The notes beneath the pieces were generated by a model. It saw only the letters and a list, made by a program, of their open reading frames with translations, was not told where the DNA came from and did not search any database. DNA of 64,000 bases from positions 7,301,501 to 7,365,500 of the forward strand of contig CALZFC010000005.1 of the NCBI GenBank assembly GCA_945643635.1, read 5' to 3'. Both the position numbers and the translations under genes were made by a program. Numbering within the stretch: position 1 is the first letter of the stretch; each line of letters opens with the position of its first letter. Below are positions 36,141-48,067 of this stretch, in pieces. The DNA comes from Allodiplogaster sudhausi. Lineage: Eukaryota > Nematoda > Chromadorea > Rhabditida > Diplogasteridae.

Positions 36141-36155
36141 CAGGTCTCAACGGAG

Positions 36156-37837
36156 ATGAACGTTCGTTTCGGTGGTCGAAGAGTAGTCGTCGACTCACAA
36201 GCATTCCAAAGACATCTGGCCATCGAGGCAGATCTGGAGAGAGAACGGGTCTCCACTAATACTTCTCTCAAGATTCTTCTTCTCGGTTTGTTCAATTCGA
36301 GATATACATACATATGTATCAGTCAACATAATTGCCCTTCAGGGGGTCCGGAATCTGGTAAAAGTACAATCTTCAAGCAGATGCGGTTAGTCTGCTTCCC
36401 CTGAATTTTGCAGAATAGTCCATTTTCATGTCCTTCCCTCTAGAATTCTACATATGTCGGGATTCTCGAAGATGGACATAATCAACTACCGCTATCTGAT
36501 CTACGCAAATATCGTCGAAGTCACCCAGCAGATCATTGAAGGCGCCAGACATCTCCACATTCTGCCCGATCAAGACATCCGAGTTCCTTCTTCCTTCTAA
36601 TTCTTCACTTTCTCACTTGACGCTCTCAATCGTAGGAGCCAATACATTTCTTCCAACAATTCGTCTCTCGAGTTCGGCCGGTAGATATTGATCTCTCATG
36701 CGAACTGCAAAGTGCAATTCATCAGATCTACCATTCAAAGATGACAGAGCAAGTCCTTTTAGCACGAGATGAAATTGCGCTTCTCGATTCAGCCGAATTG
36801 TCAGCTTGAATAAAAATTTTCATGTCAAGTCATTCTTGACATCTGATGTATGTATTTCAGCTTCTTGGATAGTCTTGCAAGAATTGGCGATGGAGCGTAT
36901 TCACCAACAAACGAAGATATTCTACATTCTCGAGTCGCTACCTCAGGAATTATCGAAATAGAATTTCCTGTTCAAGACCGAATACTGCGGTTTGCCAGAT
37001 TGAAGAACATCTGCCGACCAAGATCGATTGGGATTGCAGGATGATTGACGTTGGAGGACAGAGATCGGAGAGGAGGAAATGGATTCATTGCTTTGACAAT
37101 GTCAATGGCATTCTCTTCATTGTCGACCTGAGTGGATACAACCAACGAATCGACCAGAATGAGTGAGAACTCTTCTTTCTTCTGCGTACAGTCAAAGATG
37201 ATTGTCAGGGCCCTCTCACAAGACGGAGACAAGAAGAGTCGGAAGAATCGATTGAAGTACAGTATGGCAATCTTCCGAAACATCGTCAACAATCCTTGCT
37301 TCACAAAGCGAACTGCCATGACCGCCTTTCTCAACAAAGCAGATATTTTCAAACAGAAGATTACAAAGATTTCTCTCTCCGTCTGTTTTCGTGAATACAA
37401 AGGTCATCTCTTTTCTAGCTAATATCATTGTCAGTGTATTCTGGCGATGATGGTTCACGACTCATGAGTGAAAGAAGATCTCTCTTCCGTTTAGTGCAGG
37501 CCCACTGGAATATGAGTATGCCACTGAGTATATCGGAGAACGCTTCCGCCGTCTCGTCTCGAGTGAACACTCGGATGACCGCCGTCTCTACATCCACAAC
37601 ACTACGGCCACTGACACGGAGTGCGTGCGTCTGGTGAGGAGACCGCGACTCTTTCTAATTCCTTCTTCTGAAATAAATTCAAATCAGAATGTCCTATGAA
37701 AGGTGATTCTAAAGAACAATTTAATATGGTGCATTGTGCGAGTGCTCTACTCACAGACATAGCTTCTTTTTGAGGTGTTCGAGTCTTGCATTGATGTTGT
37801 ATTCCGACATTGCCTGGAGAAGGTTGGCTTCACCTAA
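36156..37837 (+). CDS. Heterotrimeric G-protein alpha subunit, divergent
   Basis: GTPase that relays receptor signals at the plasma membrane. Nine exons (36,156-36,285; 36,343-36,385; 36,444-36,582; 36,636-36,799; 36,861-36,989; 37,040-37,162; 37,209-37,402; 37,500-37,633; 37,775-37,837) give 372 aa with all phases consistent. Motifs: P-loop [15 protein letters not shown] (the usual GAGESGKS has GP), [26 protein letters not shown], switch [13 protein letters not shown] (Arg and Thr kept), switch [18 protein letters not shown] (Gln kept), G4 AFLNKADIF and G5 TTATDT. The C-terminus [20 protein letters not shown] lacks the Cys four from the end found in Gi/o. The N-terminus [11 protein letters not shown] lacks a Gly2 myristoylation signal, and no N-terminal Cys is present for palmitoylation. 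Introns are mostly 46-60 nt. It resembles the expanded nematode-specific G alpha set more than a canonical class. Confidence 0.92.
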
Positions 37838-38113
37838 CAACTCCATCTTTCATTTCTTTTCCACCTGTTGATTATATACATGAAAATCGAAGAAATCCTG
37901 CTCAGTTTTATCGATGCCAGGCTTATTCATATCAAGTTTTTTTCTTATCTGAACTCATCTTGACATCTGTATGGTTTCGTTTTGTTTTTGTCTGTGTGAT
38001 AAAAGATCTTTCAGCGATCTTGAAGTACATGTCTCAGCAGCAAATTGATATTATGACGAAACAAACACAAACAAAGTGGGATCAGTAAGAAAGATCTATT
38101 GTCAATCAGCATA

Positions 38114-40148
38114 CTCTGGTTTTTCACAATGACCCTTATTAGGTTGGAGTCGAACCTAATCTCAGTGATCTTAGAACCTAATGATCACAAATTAGGTTGG
38201 ACAATCTTATAATTAGGCTCGGAATTCTCATAATTAGGGCTCATTTTGAGCCTAATTATGCACACGTCGCAAACTTTATCTGTAGACTGCAAAATGAACT
38301 TAAGCAGTAAACAACACATTTACAAGCATGAATGGTGACTATACTAGACATAATAAATGGCATAGCAAAAAATTGTTTTGACTACACTATATGTACAAAA
38401 AAGTCATAAACGCTGACGACAGATAATAATAATTTATTACACCATTGAATATATGATGCGACCACACGTGATATTTAAAACCGCGAAACCATTAGAAAAA
38501 AAAATCCTTGTAAGTTCAGAGAAAGAATTGTGCAGAGAGCAACACTACTGTGAATCGAGATTAAAGCAGTTGGGGGGAAGGGGAGGGGGGAAGGGATGAC
38601 TACCACCGCCAACACTCCACTCCAGGGGGTGCCAAGCCCTGGCCTCGTCTTGCCAGCAAAGACGGAATCAGTTGGAGCAGACTGATTTATACATACACTT
38701 GAGGTGAGAGTGCATGGGCAGAGCGAAGACGGTGTAGCCATGGGGAGAAAAATTAGGGGATAGAGAATAGATATCAAATACCAGATACACTTACAATACT
38801 AGGTAAAGCGAGTAAGTTAAGCTTACTTAGACGACTCTTAGCAGATAATAGAGAAGGAGATGGAGCAGCTGAAGGTCGAGGAGGGAGCGGCTGAACATGA
38901 GGAAGCCGGAGGGGCTGCGATGGGGACAGGCGAATAAGTCGAACACACTTTGACGGTGGGCTACAAGAAGATATGGTGCTATCCTAGTTGGGGGGGGGTC
39001 AAAATATTGTCATTTTTCAATGTACTCCAAATCGTGCACAGAAGGGTTTTACGCCATGGGGAACACGTATATACGGTTCTAGGCTATGGGGAACACGAAT
39101 ATAATGTTCAATTTGCATATTTTTTCATTTAACAAAGTTATAGTACTTCACATTATTTTCCTACTTTTCATCTAAACTGCTGGACTAAGGAGTTGTCAGA
39201 GCTGCCAAACACCAATATAGTGTCAATTCAGCATTAGTGAATATAGATGTTGCGAAAAGAACGTAATATTCGAATTTAGCAGCTCTGAAAACCCCTTAGA
39301 GGAGCATTTTAGCTGAAAACGAGTAAAACTGGTGTTAAGCGGAAGTGCTATAACTTTGTTAAATGACAAAATAACACAAAACGAACATTATATTAGTGTT
39401 CCCCATGGCCTAAAACTCCTCTGTGCACGATTTTGGGTCGATTAATTTTTTGACCCCCCCAACTAGGATAGCACCGAAGATATTTCTACTTCATTAGTAG
39501 GGAGTTTAGTAGGGAGAGATAAAAAGTAATAGAAGGAGAACTTACGTAAGCGATGGACGATTTGACACTTGGTCCATCTGACACTTGGTCCATCTGACAC
39601 TTGGTCCAACTGGCACTTGGCCCAACTGACACTTGGTCCAACTGGCACTTGGCCCAACTGACACTTGGTCCAACTGGCACTTGGCCCAACTGACACTTGG
39701 TCCAATAACTGGCACTTGGCCCAACAACTGGCACTTGGCCCAACAACTAGCACTTGGCCCAATTGAAGCTAAGAATGCTGAAAGCTAAAAAGTTAAGAAC
39801 GTTATATTTAAACAAACTTGAGCATCGTACGAGCGGGTGATGATTCCCGCAACTAAAACGACGCTCAATCTGATATAATGAAAACTATCACAAAATATCA
39901 TTACGTAAACAACAATAACTGGAAAACGACAAGTTGTGAAAAACAACAGAGACAAACTCCAGATTATTGTTTTGGTGTGGCGTCCTCCGCCATTTCATGT
40001 TGAATGGCGGAGAATGCCTCACTAAGAGCTGCAGTCTATGGCACCAAAAATGGTTAGGCTAAAAACAACCTAAATTAGGTATCAAATGCTTGAAATTAGG
40101 CTTGAGTTTCGACTCCAGCCTAATAAGGCTCATTGTGAAAAACCAGAG
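38114..40148. mobile_element. 2.04-kb TIR element, copy 2 (inverted relative to copy 1)
   Basis: Same family as 22,605-24,648, in reverse orientation and nearly identical by eye. Differences are mainly homopolymer lengths and a few substitutions. It is flanked by a 2-bp duplication TA (38,112-38,113 and 40,149-40,150). It lies between the G alpha gene and NUP88. It has the same internal 16-bp array and nested foldback and encodes no transposase. Confidence 0.92.
38975..39475. mobile_element. 501-bp foldback element nested in TIR element copy 2
   Basis: Counterpart of 23,278-23,787. The flanking 8-bp duplication GAAGATAT (38,967-38,974 and 39,476-39,483) is the complement of ATATCTTC. Its presence in both copies shows that it inserted before the 2-kb element was copied. 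Confidence 0.88.
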
Positions 40149-40333
40149 TAGGACAATTGAAAACTGAGATTAAATTTGGTGAAGGACTTATGAATACGGT
40201 AACCGAAGACAATAATTCTAATTAAAGGCCGCATTACTTCTTGTCGGATTTTGAATTTATTTGTCGAAAGTTGTGGTTGTATACATCCGAGCCGTCTCTC
40301 TCTTCCTTACCGATTGAGCTTAATGGTTAAGAG

Positions 40334-43258
40334 ATGAAGCTGATTGATCTTCCGGTGGATGGGAGAATCACCGCAGCGTCGGCCTACCCTGATTGCTCGC
40401 TTCTTATTGCTGTCGGGAAGGAATTGCGACTTCTCTACCACTTTGTTCGCGTGGAAGGATGCGCAGAATACGCAAAAGAAGTGGTTAGCTGGTTCTTTTA
40501 TGGATCCAGAAGACCTTTTAGGAGCAGTTTTGGATGGTATGTCACTTCCTTGGTGTTTTAGGAGTTGGTGCCCTCGTCGTCATTTAACGATGACATTATT
40601 TCGATTGTTGTGGATGGAATGGGCGGGCGGGTTGCTCTTCTCTCCCGTTCCAGCGTCCGAATCTTACTAATGCCGAATTCCTTGTGGATGAGCACAACTC
40701 CGCCCGAGCTCCTCAAATCCAAATATCACTGCCAGTGGGTGGAACGGCTCTCTTGAATATGCTGGATTCAGAGGAATTGAGATGTTTCTTGCTTAAGATG
40801 CGTTGCCATGCAAGAGAATGTCTACCTTAGCGATGTGATTCCTTGCCAAGCCGCCTGGACCAGGGCCGAGCCTTTCAATGGCCCAGTTCTCGCTGTTCTT
40901 GCTTCCGACTGTTCAATTCGGTAATTCTGTGATGTTCTCACCTTTTCATGCCCTCAAAAATTGGATAGCTGCAGATCTTTCTTCAGTTGCGCAGAGCAGT
41001 GAATTTCAGTTCTAAAAGTGATATCTGGGCGGACATCTTTATGACTGAAGTAGTTCTGAGAAAAAGCTCGTTTTTCAGTTTTTACAACGTGGATGCCGTG
41101 GATGGCTTGCAGTATCCCACAGCTAAACTAGAACTGATGCTTCTTTTGCCTTCAGTCAATCCTTCCAAGGGGAATGCATACGGTCTCTTCAAGACCATCG
41201 GTGAGAGATTGTTCTCCTCCCTCGTCACTCCCTATTCCCCCTTGAGTTTCCCTCTCTTCTAGTTGACTTCTGCATCTTGAGTGTAAGCCGTATTGGCTGG
41301 CATCTCCTGGTGGTAGACTCAGACGGGGACGCGTACGCCTGTTTCGCTTCGTCTTCCCTCCGAATTGCGGGATCGGCTGAGTACCTCCATCTTCCTCTTG
41401 ACATCTTACACATGGAAATGGTGCAGACTCTTTATATTTCCCTACCTATTTTTTTTTCATCTTGCCCTTTTAATTAACCTTGCAGATTCCTCACGAGGCA
41501 TCAACGGTATTCACCTCGTTGGCTGTGCTCTCTTCCCACGGCGTTCTCTCTCACTTGGTGGTGGTCCCTCCCGTGGATGACGAAGAGATTGATGGAGGAG
41601 TCAGCCAAGCAGCCTTCTCTGTGTCTGTGGAGGAGGCCGTTGAATTGGATGGTGGCTGCGGGTGTCTCTCCTCTCTCCGCTCTGCGTGTCTCGTCCAGTC
41701 TTCGCAGTCTCTCTTCTTTGTCGACTTCTCTTCCTCCATCGCCCATGTCTATGCCCAGTCCATCGATGAGGAGGCCCCGGAAGGTCAACTCAAGGCAGTG
41801 GAGTGTATTCGATCAGTGAAAGAGTTCCTGACTGGTCTGCCAATCGCTGTGGAATGCAAGGAAAACAGCACTGATAATCTCCTCCTCGCCTTTATCCTGC
41901 CTGGTTAGCTGTCTTATCTCGAACTTGACGAACTCTTGCTCTTTGAGAGAGTGGCCATCCCCACTCCGCCTTCATCTCTCGTCCCTCTCCTCAGCCAGCA
42001 TCTTCTCTTGCCATGGATTCAACGATCTCCTCTCATGTCCCTCCACCCATTCCTACTCCCCAGGACATTATCATCCCCATTTTGGATGAGAGGAAGCTTC
42101 CTGTCAAAGTCGTGTAAGTTCTTTGTGTTCTTGATCAGAATTTCAATCCTTCTCTTAATAATGGAAGTGATTGTTGAAGTGGTCTGGAGACAGCAGCCGA
42201 GACTGAGTTGCTTTCCGCGGCTCAGACTGCTCTGTCCGTGTACGTGCAGAACGTGTCGACACTGCCGACGGCTGCTCTGTCCCTCTCTCGCTCCATGGCT
42301 GAGTTGTTGGGGAGGGCCGATGCAGTGGAGAGACAGCGGGACATGGCTGATGCTCGTCTCCTTCAACTCTTCCAACAAATCGTTGCTCTCCGCTCACGAT
42401 TCGAGAACGCCAAGAAGGCACGAGAAGCCATCGCCAACCGACTCAGCACTGTTAGCAGCCCTTTACTTTAGCTCCCTATTTTGTGCAGAAGTACCTCTAT
42501 TATTCTGCTTGTTCTCTCTGTTCTCTTGTAGATGGACCCCCCCCCTCATCTACAAGAGAAGGGGGTCCATTTGTAGTTTCATCGAGATCTGTACCCAACT
42601 TATCTAATATGCCCTCCCTCTGTATTGTGTTCCACTTTGCCTGCATACCTATCCTATTTGCCCAAGATTCTTTTAAACAATACCCTACACAACCAGGCCA
42701 TAAGCATGGACGTAGTGTAGGAAGTAACTTTTTCTCAGCAAAGAGCTGTCGTTCGCTTTCCCTGCCGGTAACCATCTCCTCTTGAGATTTGGAATACTCT
42801 TGCGGGAAGGAGGCCCTTGACAGATGCGGAGAGGCAGATGCACTCGATGTTGGTTGGATATGAGAAGGAGCTGCGGCAGTTGCTGGTCAAGCTTCCTCAG
42901 GTCAGGCTCAATCCACCTCATGCTGCAACAATCTCAATTGCGCAGGAGTGCGTAACTCGGTAATTTTTTTTCCAGGATTCCCTCGTGGTTTCTCGTCACT
43001 TGGGAGAGCTGAATCGATCTCAACTGAACAGTTCCGTTGCCCGACGCAACATTCAAATTTCTACAATGTCGGATGCATTTCTTATTTTCTTGCTTTATTT
43101 ATAATTTTAACGCAACTTTAAAAGGTCATGAGCATTCAAATTAATGAAAGATAACAAGTATTTCTTCTACTTGCAGGGCAGACGAAATCGCTGCTCTGAA
43201 GCAGCGAGTGGAGCGTGCAGAGGGACAAGTTGAAGAGCTCTCCGAATCCCATTGCTAG
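40334..43258 (+). CDS. NUP88: Nucleoporin NUP88 homologue
   Basis: Component of the cytoplasmic NUP214-NUP88-NUP62 module of the nuclear pore, involved in mRNA and protein export. Start MKLIDLPVDGRITAASAYPD. The beta-propeller part shows GGRVALLSRSSVRILLMPN, QAAWTRAEPFNGPVLAVLAS-DCSIR (compare human HAAWYPSE...VVLLTSDNVIR), DSDGDAYACFASSSLRI, and INGIHLVGCALF. The C-terminal coiled coil matches well: SMAELLGRADAVERQRDMAD, RFENAKKAREAIANRL, RPLTDAERQMHSMLVGYEKE (compare SDSERDMKKELQLIPDQL) and DEIAALKQRVERAEGQVEEL, ending SESHC with TAG at 43,256-43,258. There are many short introns. I did not fix each exon edge, so the range is more certain than the internal structure. Confidence 0.85.
42523..42576 (+). 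other. Mutually exclusive hairpins in NUP88 intron
   Basis: Arm A at 42,523-42,541 (CTCTTGTAGATGGACCCCC) can pair with B, CATCTACAAGAG (42,547-42,558, 12 perfect bp), or with C, GGGGGTCCATTTGTAG (42,561-42,576, one mismatch). Both cannot form at once. Confidence 0.5.
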
Positions 43259-43486
43259 TCCTCTTCATCCATCTCTAACGTACTTTTACGGGAAGAAGTT
43301 TCCCCTCGTTCTTTCCTCTTCGCTATCCTCATCCTCCCCTTCGTGAAGAAAGAATCCTCCAGAATCTTCCTTCCGTGAGTTCTCCTCAAATGACTCTTCT
43401 GTATCTACGGGCTGCTATGTTAATCTCTTCCACTGTTATACTCATCTTGATACTGACAAAAATGTGGTACTTGCTGTGAAATTGAG

Positions 43487-43778
43487 AAATAAACCTGATG
43501 GTGTCGGGCAGCTTTCACTTTCGTCTTGGATTGAGCGTGCTGAATGTCCTCTGCTACTCCCCGCACGCCATGGGCCTTAGGAGCCTCTCTCGGCGGGTCG
43601 AACTCCTTCCGAAAGCTCTCTTCCGAGTCTATGGTCACCCTGCGTAATAAACCCGAGCTGAAAGGTGGAACAGTGATGCGATTTGAGACCTCGCTCGATG
43701 AGCATCGCCGGCGATTTGTTGCGAGGATGAATGGAAGGAAGTGGCAAGGACAAGGAGAAAGAGCGGAGCTAGATCCAT
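43487..43778 (-). CDS. Possible secreted protein, fragmentary model
   Basis: An ATG at 43,778-43,776 starts a signal-peptide-like segment, MDLAPLFLLVLATSFHSSSQ, followed by IAGDAHRARSQIASLFHL. A second coding-looking block (VTIDSEESFRKEFDPPREAP, VRGVAEDIQHAQSKTKVKAA) ends at a GT donor at about 43,487. The two are only about 13 nt apart in different frames, too short for an intron, so either the model or the sequence is broken. No family recognised. It is convergent with NUP88. Confidence 0.35.
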
Positions 43779-44098
43779 GCCGAGGAGGTTGCCCGCCACC
43801 TTTGTTGAGCTCCTTTGCTTGTTCCCTTCCACAATTCCCCCCCCCCCCCTCTCTTCGTCAACCGGATCAAGTTCAACTCTTATTGTAACACCGCGTATTG
43901 CACAGATTTCCCATGATAATACAGAGCAAGCGAAGGATAAAACATCACAGCGATAAGGGTACTTTATTCATCGAGATCCTTTTGAAGACGGAGTGTGGCA
44001 AGAAATACAAAAGCGTCATATAAGTCGAACTGGTTGTTTCTGTCCAGGACAACGAATGAGCATGTAACCAGCGTCATCTCTCTTCACAGAATCCGGGT

Positions 44099-45655
44099 TC
44101 AGCACGGGGATGTCACTGCAACGGGATCATCGTAGAGCCTACCTCGATCTTCTTTAACTGCACCTCTGCGCATTGTCGATATATGCGCAAAATTACTGTT
44201 TATACAACTTTTTAACCAATTCTATACAATCTATCCATATATAAAAAATATTCCAACCCAAATTTGTAGTTTGGAGTGAACGAGCTCTTCGGGTAGAAGA
44301 TCTTCTCCAGGTTACCGTCGTACCAGCCATACGTCTGCAAGTGCTTTCAAGATGCCAATTTGATCCGTTAAGAAAATGTGTAGCGATAACGGGAAAACGA
44401 AGACGAATGCACGGGCCTCCAGCCAGTGCAAAAACGCTCGATCATAACGCGACCCAACGACGTACCGTAACCCTCACGCGTTGCGGCTGTTTTGGGCTGC
44501 TACGCAGACCAGTTCGGAAGGTCAGCATGACCATGTTAGAGCAAAAATATGAATTTTCCGAACTCTCGAACGGAATAGCCTTAGAGAATTTAGTTTTTAT
44601 ACGGAAAAAAACCGCGAAACTACGGTACTTTTTACAGTATAATCGTTTATGTAGCCCGCGCTTTTAATGTTCAAATGAAAACTGCGTATCAGCGTTGCTG
44701 CCCAAATAAGCCCAAATGACCGCGCGGTTTGGAGGGCCGTGCGAATGAATCTGATGAACCTCTTCATCAACACCAATAACTTGACCGGCCGGGAGATTGG
44801 TGTAGTCAACGGAAGCGAGGCAACTCTTCCTCATACACTCAAGAAGGCGACGAGATGGGTTATCGTAGGAAGTGACCACTCGCAGTAGTCGGCCATTGCA
44901 TACGGGACAGCACTGCGGCGTCTGCAATCAGCATCTACACACGCAATCACTAAAACTTGAAATATTTCTACATATTCAAATGAAAATCCCTATAAAATTA
45001 GCTTTTGCGATACTATCCGCATGTCTTCCCTGATCATCGAATTAACAGCACAGGCGACGGCACGCACTCATCGTTGGCATTTCAAATGAAGAGAGAACAA
45101 AGTAAAAAAAAACCAAACCGTAAGAACGCCTCGTGCGTCAATCGCAGAACGCCTAGCTCGATTCTGTCCAGAAGGGAAAGGCGAGCCGCGCAGAGGAAAC
45201 ATTTCATCTTTGCTATAAAAAAGGAATACTTTCTTTTATAATCTATGCCACACGAAACAAAGTAAATGAACTTGCTTACTTACCTCTTTCCGCTGCGAGC
45301 CATTGCCAGCTGGCTCTGTTTGATTTTCAAACGATTCTCCTTCGCATACTCGGCCAGCTTCCACACTTTGTTGTCAATGGAAAACCGAGCAACGAACAAA
45401 TCATCAGGAACGACGCACCGAACCGCAAAATAGATCACATGGTAAGAAATTTCGATTAATGACTAGCTCAACGTGAGCAACGGAACACTCAATAAACAAT
45501 AAAGACAAAAGACTAGCAGAAATGGACATGAATGAAGTAAAGAACGAACGGAAGTTGTGTCCCCTCGAAGCGGCCTCATCAATGCCGACGATGCGAGGTT
45601 CAACGTTCTCTCGCTTCCGAAGCGGCGAGCTGCTCGCTCTCTTCTCGGCTGACAT
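44099..45655 (-). CDS. Uncharacterised protein with CxxC motifs, partial exon model
   Basis: Candidate exons: MSAEKRASSSPLRKRENVEP at about 45,655; DDLFVARFSIDNKVWKLAEY followed by AKENRLKIKQSQLAMA (about 45,284-45,425); CCPVCNGRLLRVVTSYDNPS to GQVIGVDEE (about 44,760-44,921), with a CxxC-x18-CxxxxC spacing; TYGWYDGNLEKIFYPKSSFT (about 44,262-44,336); and GAVKEDR (about 44,140-44,165). The last three join in phase; the first two do not join cleanly to the third, so an exon is missing. The stop could be 44,099 or 44,016. I do not recognise the protein. The Cys pairs could bind zinc. Confidence 0.4.
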
Positions 45656-45964
45656 CCTCAACACAACTCATTCCATGCTCGAGTACCATTGCATCTATCG
45701 ACAGCACAAAACAAGAATCCAAAACCGAGTTTTCTTTATAATTGGCGACATTTCTACACTTTGCCAAAATGTAAACCTACAAGTACACAATTAAACATTT
45801 GTACCAAGCTCTCATTAATAGAAATTACAGTATGTGCATTTCTGCATTAATACCATCTTTAAAGAATCAAGTTCCTGCCAATTTTCCATTTTTTTAGCGG
45901 TTGTAAATCCTGTGAGATTCTTTTCCAGAGAAAAAAAAAGAAGATTTAAAAGAAACCGGAAGTG

Positions 45965-45970
45965 AGAGAG

Positions 45971-46016
<46 letters not shown>

Positions 46017-46017
46017 T
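45965..46017. repeat. GA microsatellite
   Basis: GA run upstream of the minus-strand gene, CT in that gene's orientation. Confidence 0.75.
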
Positions 46018-46302
46018 GTAGTGGACAGTATTAAATGAGTAAGAAAGGGAAAGTGGTCGTGCCACATTGATATTACAATTTGTTCTGATGATCTTGGATG
46101 TGCCCCCGGGCTGTGGATATCTTGTAATTGTAAGCAGACGAGAATGAGAGAGCACTCGAGACAGAGAGAAATGAAATGATGAATAGGATAATACGGAGTG
46201 GAAGCATCGCAGGCTAACAACGACATTAGCTTTCTCTACTTCTGACCCTCTGTCTTCTCCCTCTTAGCTACTAGAACCTCTTGTACCTCTCGACTCGGTT
46301 CT

Positions 46303-46394
46303 GCTCTCTCTCTCTCTCTCTCTCCGTCTCTTTCTCTTTCTCTTTTTCTTTCTCTTTCTCCTTCTCTTTCTCTTTTTCTTTCTCTTTCTCTTTC

Positions 46395-46437
<43 letters not shown>

Positions 46438-46546
46438 TTCTCTTTCTCTTTCTCTTTCTCTTTCTCTTTCTCTTTCTCTGTCTCTTTCTCTTTCTCTTTC
46501 TCTTTCTCTTTCTCCTTCCGTTTCTCTTTCTCTTTCCCCTTCTCTA
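46303..46546. repeat. CTTTCT hexamer microsatellite
   Basis: About 240 bp of TTTCTC hexamers with rare CC or GT variants. The Phe-Leu-Ser-rich open frame across it is an artefact. Confidence 0.9.
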
Positions 46547-46685
46547 ACTATCGCATATTCTCCTCTTCCTCACCTTCACCTTCGTACTTCGTGCATATTC
46601 CCTCTTTGGCCACTTCTCTCTCTGACTCTCTGCCTCGTGGTTTGTTGTAATCCGCAAGCCGACATAAGCCACTCTTGACTTCGCT

Positions 46686-46724
46686 TCTCTCTCTCTCTCT
46701 CTCTCCTTCTCTCTCTCTCTCTCT

Positions 46725-46769
<45 letters not shown>
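46686..46769. repeat. CT microsatellite
   Basis: CT run directly before a candidate plus-strand exon. Further CT runs lie at about 46,966-47,005, 47,218-47,275, 48,020-48,066 and 48,730-48,790. Confidence 0.8.
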
Positions 46770-46772
<3 letters not shown>

Positions 46773-46799
46773 TAATGCATTGCAACGGCTCTTGATTTG

Positions 46800-46964
46800 C
46801 AATGGAGTCATGATGTCGTATGCATTCTCATTGGACGGCAGCAACTGCCTCAACAATCCACCTGGTTACTCGCTCTCCAAAACTTCCCGATACAGCAATG
46901 GATTTGTTATCAGTGAGGGTGGAGGGGGAGTTGATTATCTGTTCGGTGGTCTCCCTCTCTCTGA

Positions 46965-46998
<34 letters not shown>

Positions 46999-47225
46999 TC
47001 TCTATAGCTGACCCTCTCTCCCCGTGCCAAGTAGCACCTTCACTCCTCTCTATCCAAACTCGCGCGCTGTTCTCTTGGTTTCATGCAGACTCTTTCTGTA
47101 TCTTTAGCTGCGGCTGCCTTCCCTGCTGATAGCCCTAGCCATGCTGCCCCCTCCCACCCCCTTCCTAACAGCGAGAACACGTCTCTCACTCTCGGTTTTC
47201 TCTATCTCCGTCTCATTCTCTCTCT

Positions 47226-47278
<53 letters not shown>

Positions 47279-48033
47279 CTACTCTATTCCAAATCATATC
47301 AAAACAGCAGAGTGTGATCTGGTATGAACTTTTGTGATGAGGCAGATTCCTCAACGGCCGTTCCGTGTGACTACACAGTCCATATTCGTGTAAGTGGTTA
47401 TAACATTGATCACTGCCTGCTCTTTAAGTTTATTTTCGTTATATTCTTTATTGTATGCCTTAGCAGATACATAATCTGCATCAGTTGCAAGGGAGAAAAA
47501 CGAAAATTGAAACGAATGGCGGCAGACTGGCCATCTCATTCTATTCCTTGCTTATTCTCACTTCTTCTCCCATGCATATCTATCTCTCTTTCTCCTACTA
47601 TCTCGATATTTTCTCCTTCTTTTTCTCCTATTTTCTCTCTCTCTCTCTCTCTTTATCCGCTCTGTGTCTTGTCCAGGGATGTCCAAAGCGGCCCGTTGCT
47701 AATTTGGCAGGCCCGGGCCGAGATTTGAAGGTGGGGCCCGGCCCGCGTGGCCGGCCCGTTGCTAATTTGGTGGGCCCGGGCCCGGCCCGTTGCTACTTTT
47801 TCAGGCCCGGGGCCCGGCCCGGGCCGAGATTTTGAAAATAGGGCCCGGCCCGGCCCGGGCTTGGTTTTGGACATCCCTGGTCTTGTCTCTATGTCTCTAT
47901 GTCTCTGCTCTCTTCTTCTCCTCTCGCTCTTTATCCTTCTCTATCCATATCTCTGAGTCTATCTTCTCTCTATTCTCTCTATATATCCCTTTTCTCCATC
48001 CGACCTCTCATCGCTCTCGTTATCTTCTCTCTC

Positions 48034-48067
<34 letters not shown>

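Noticed and set aside
37163..37192. 29-nt intron in the G alpha gene
   Set aside because: It breaks the frame. A 46-nt intron (37,163-37,208) keeps the frame and the alignment.
37680..37790. Alternative G alpha C-terminus encoding [11 protein letters not shown]
   Set aside because: It looks like the usual VILKNNL tail but is preceded by an in-frame TGA. The exon at 37,775-37,837 joins in phase and aligns better.
38475..38777. About 100-aa frame in the TIR element
   Set aside because: Present in both copies but without transposase or other motifs; probably non-coding cargo.
46281..46547. Phe-Leu-Ser repeat protein
   Set aside because: Pure hexamer microsatellite; no start context or flanking exons.
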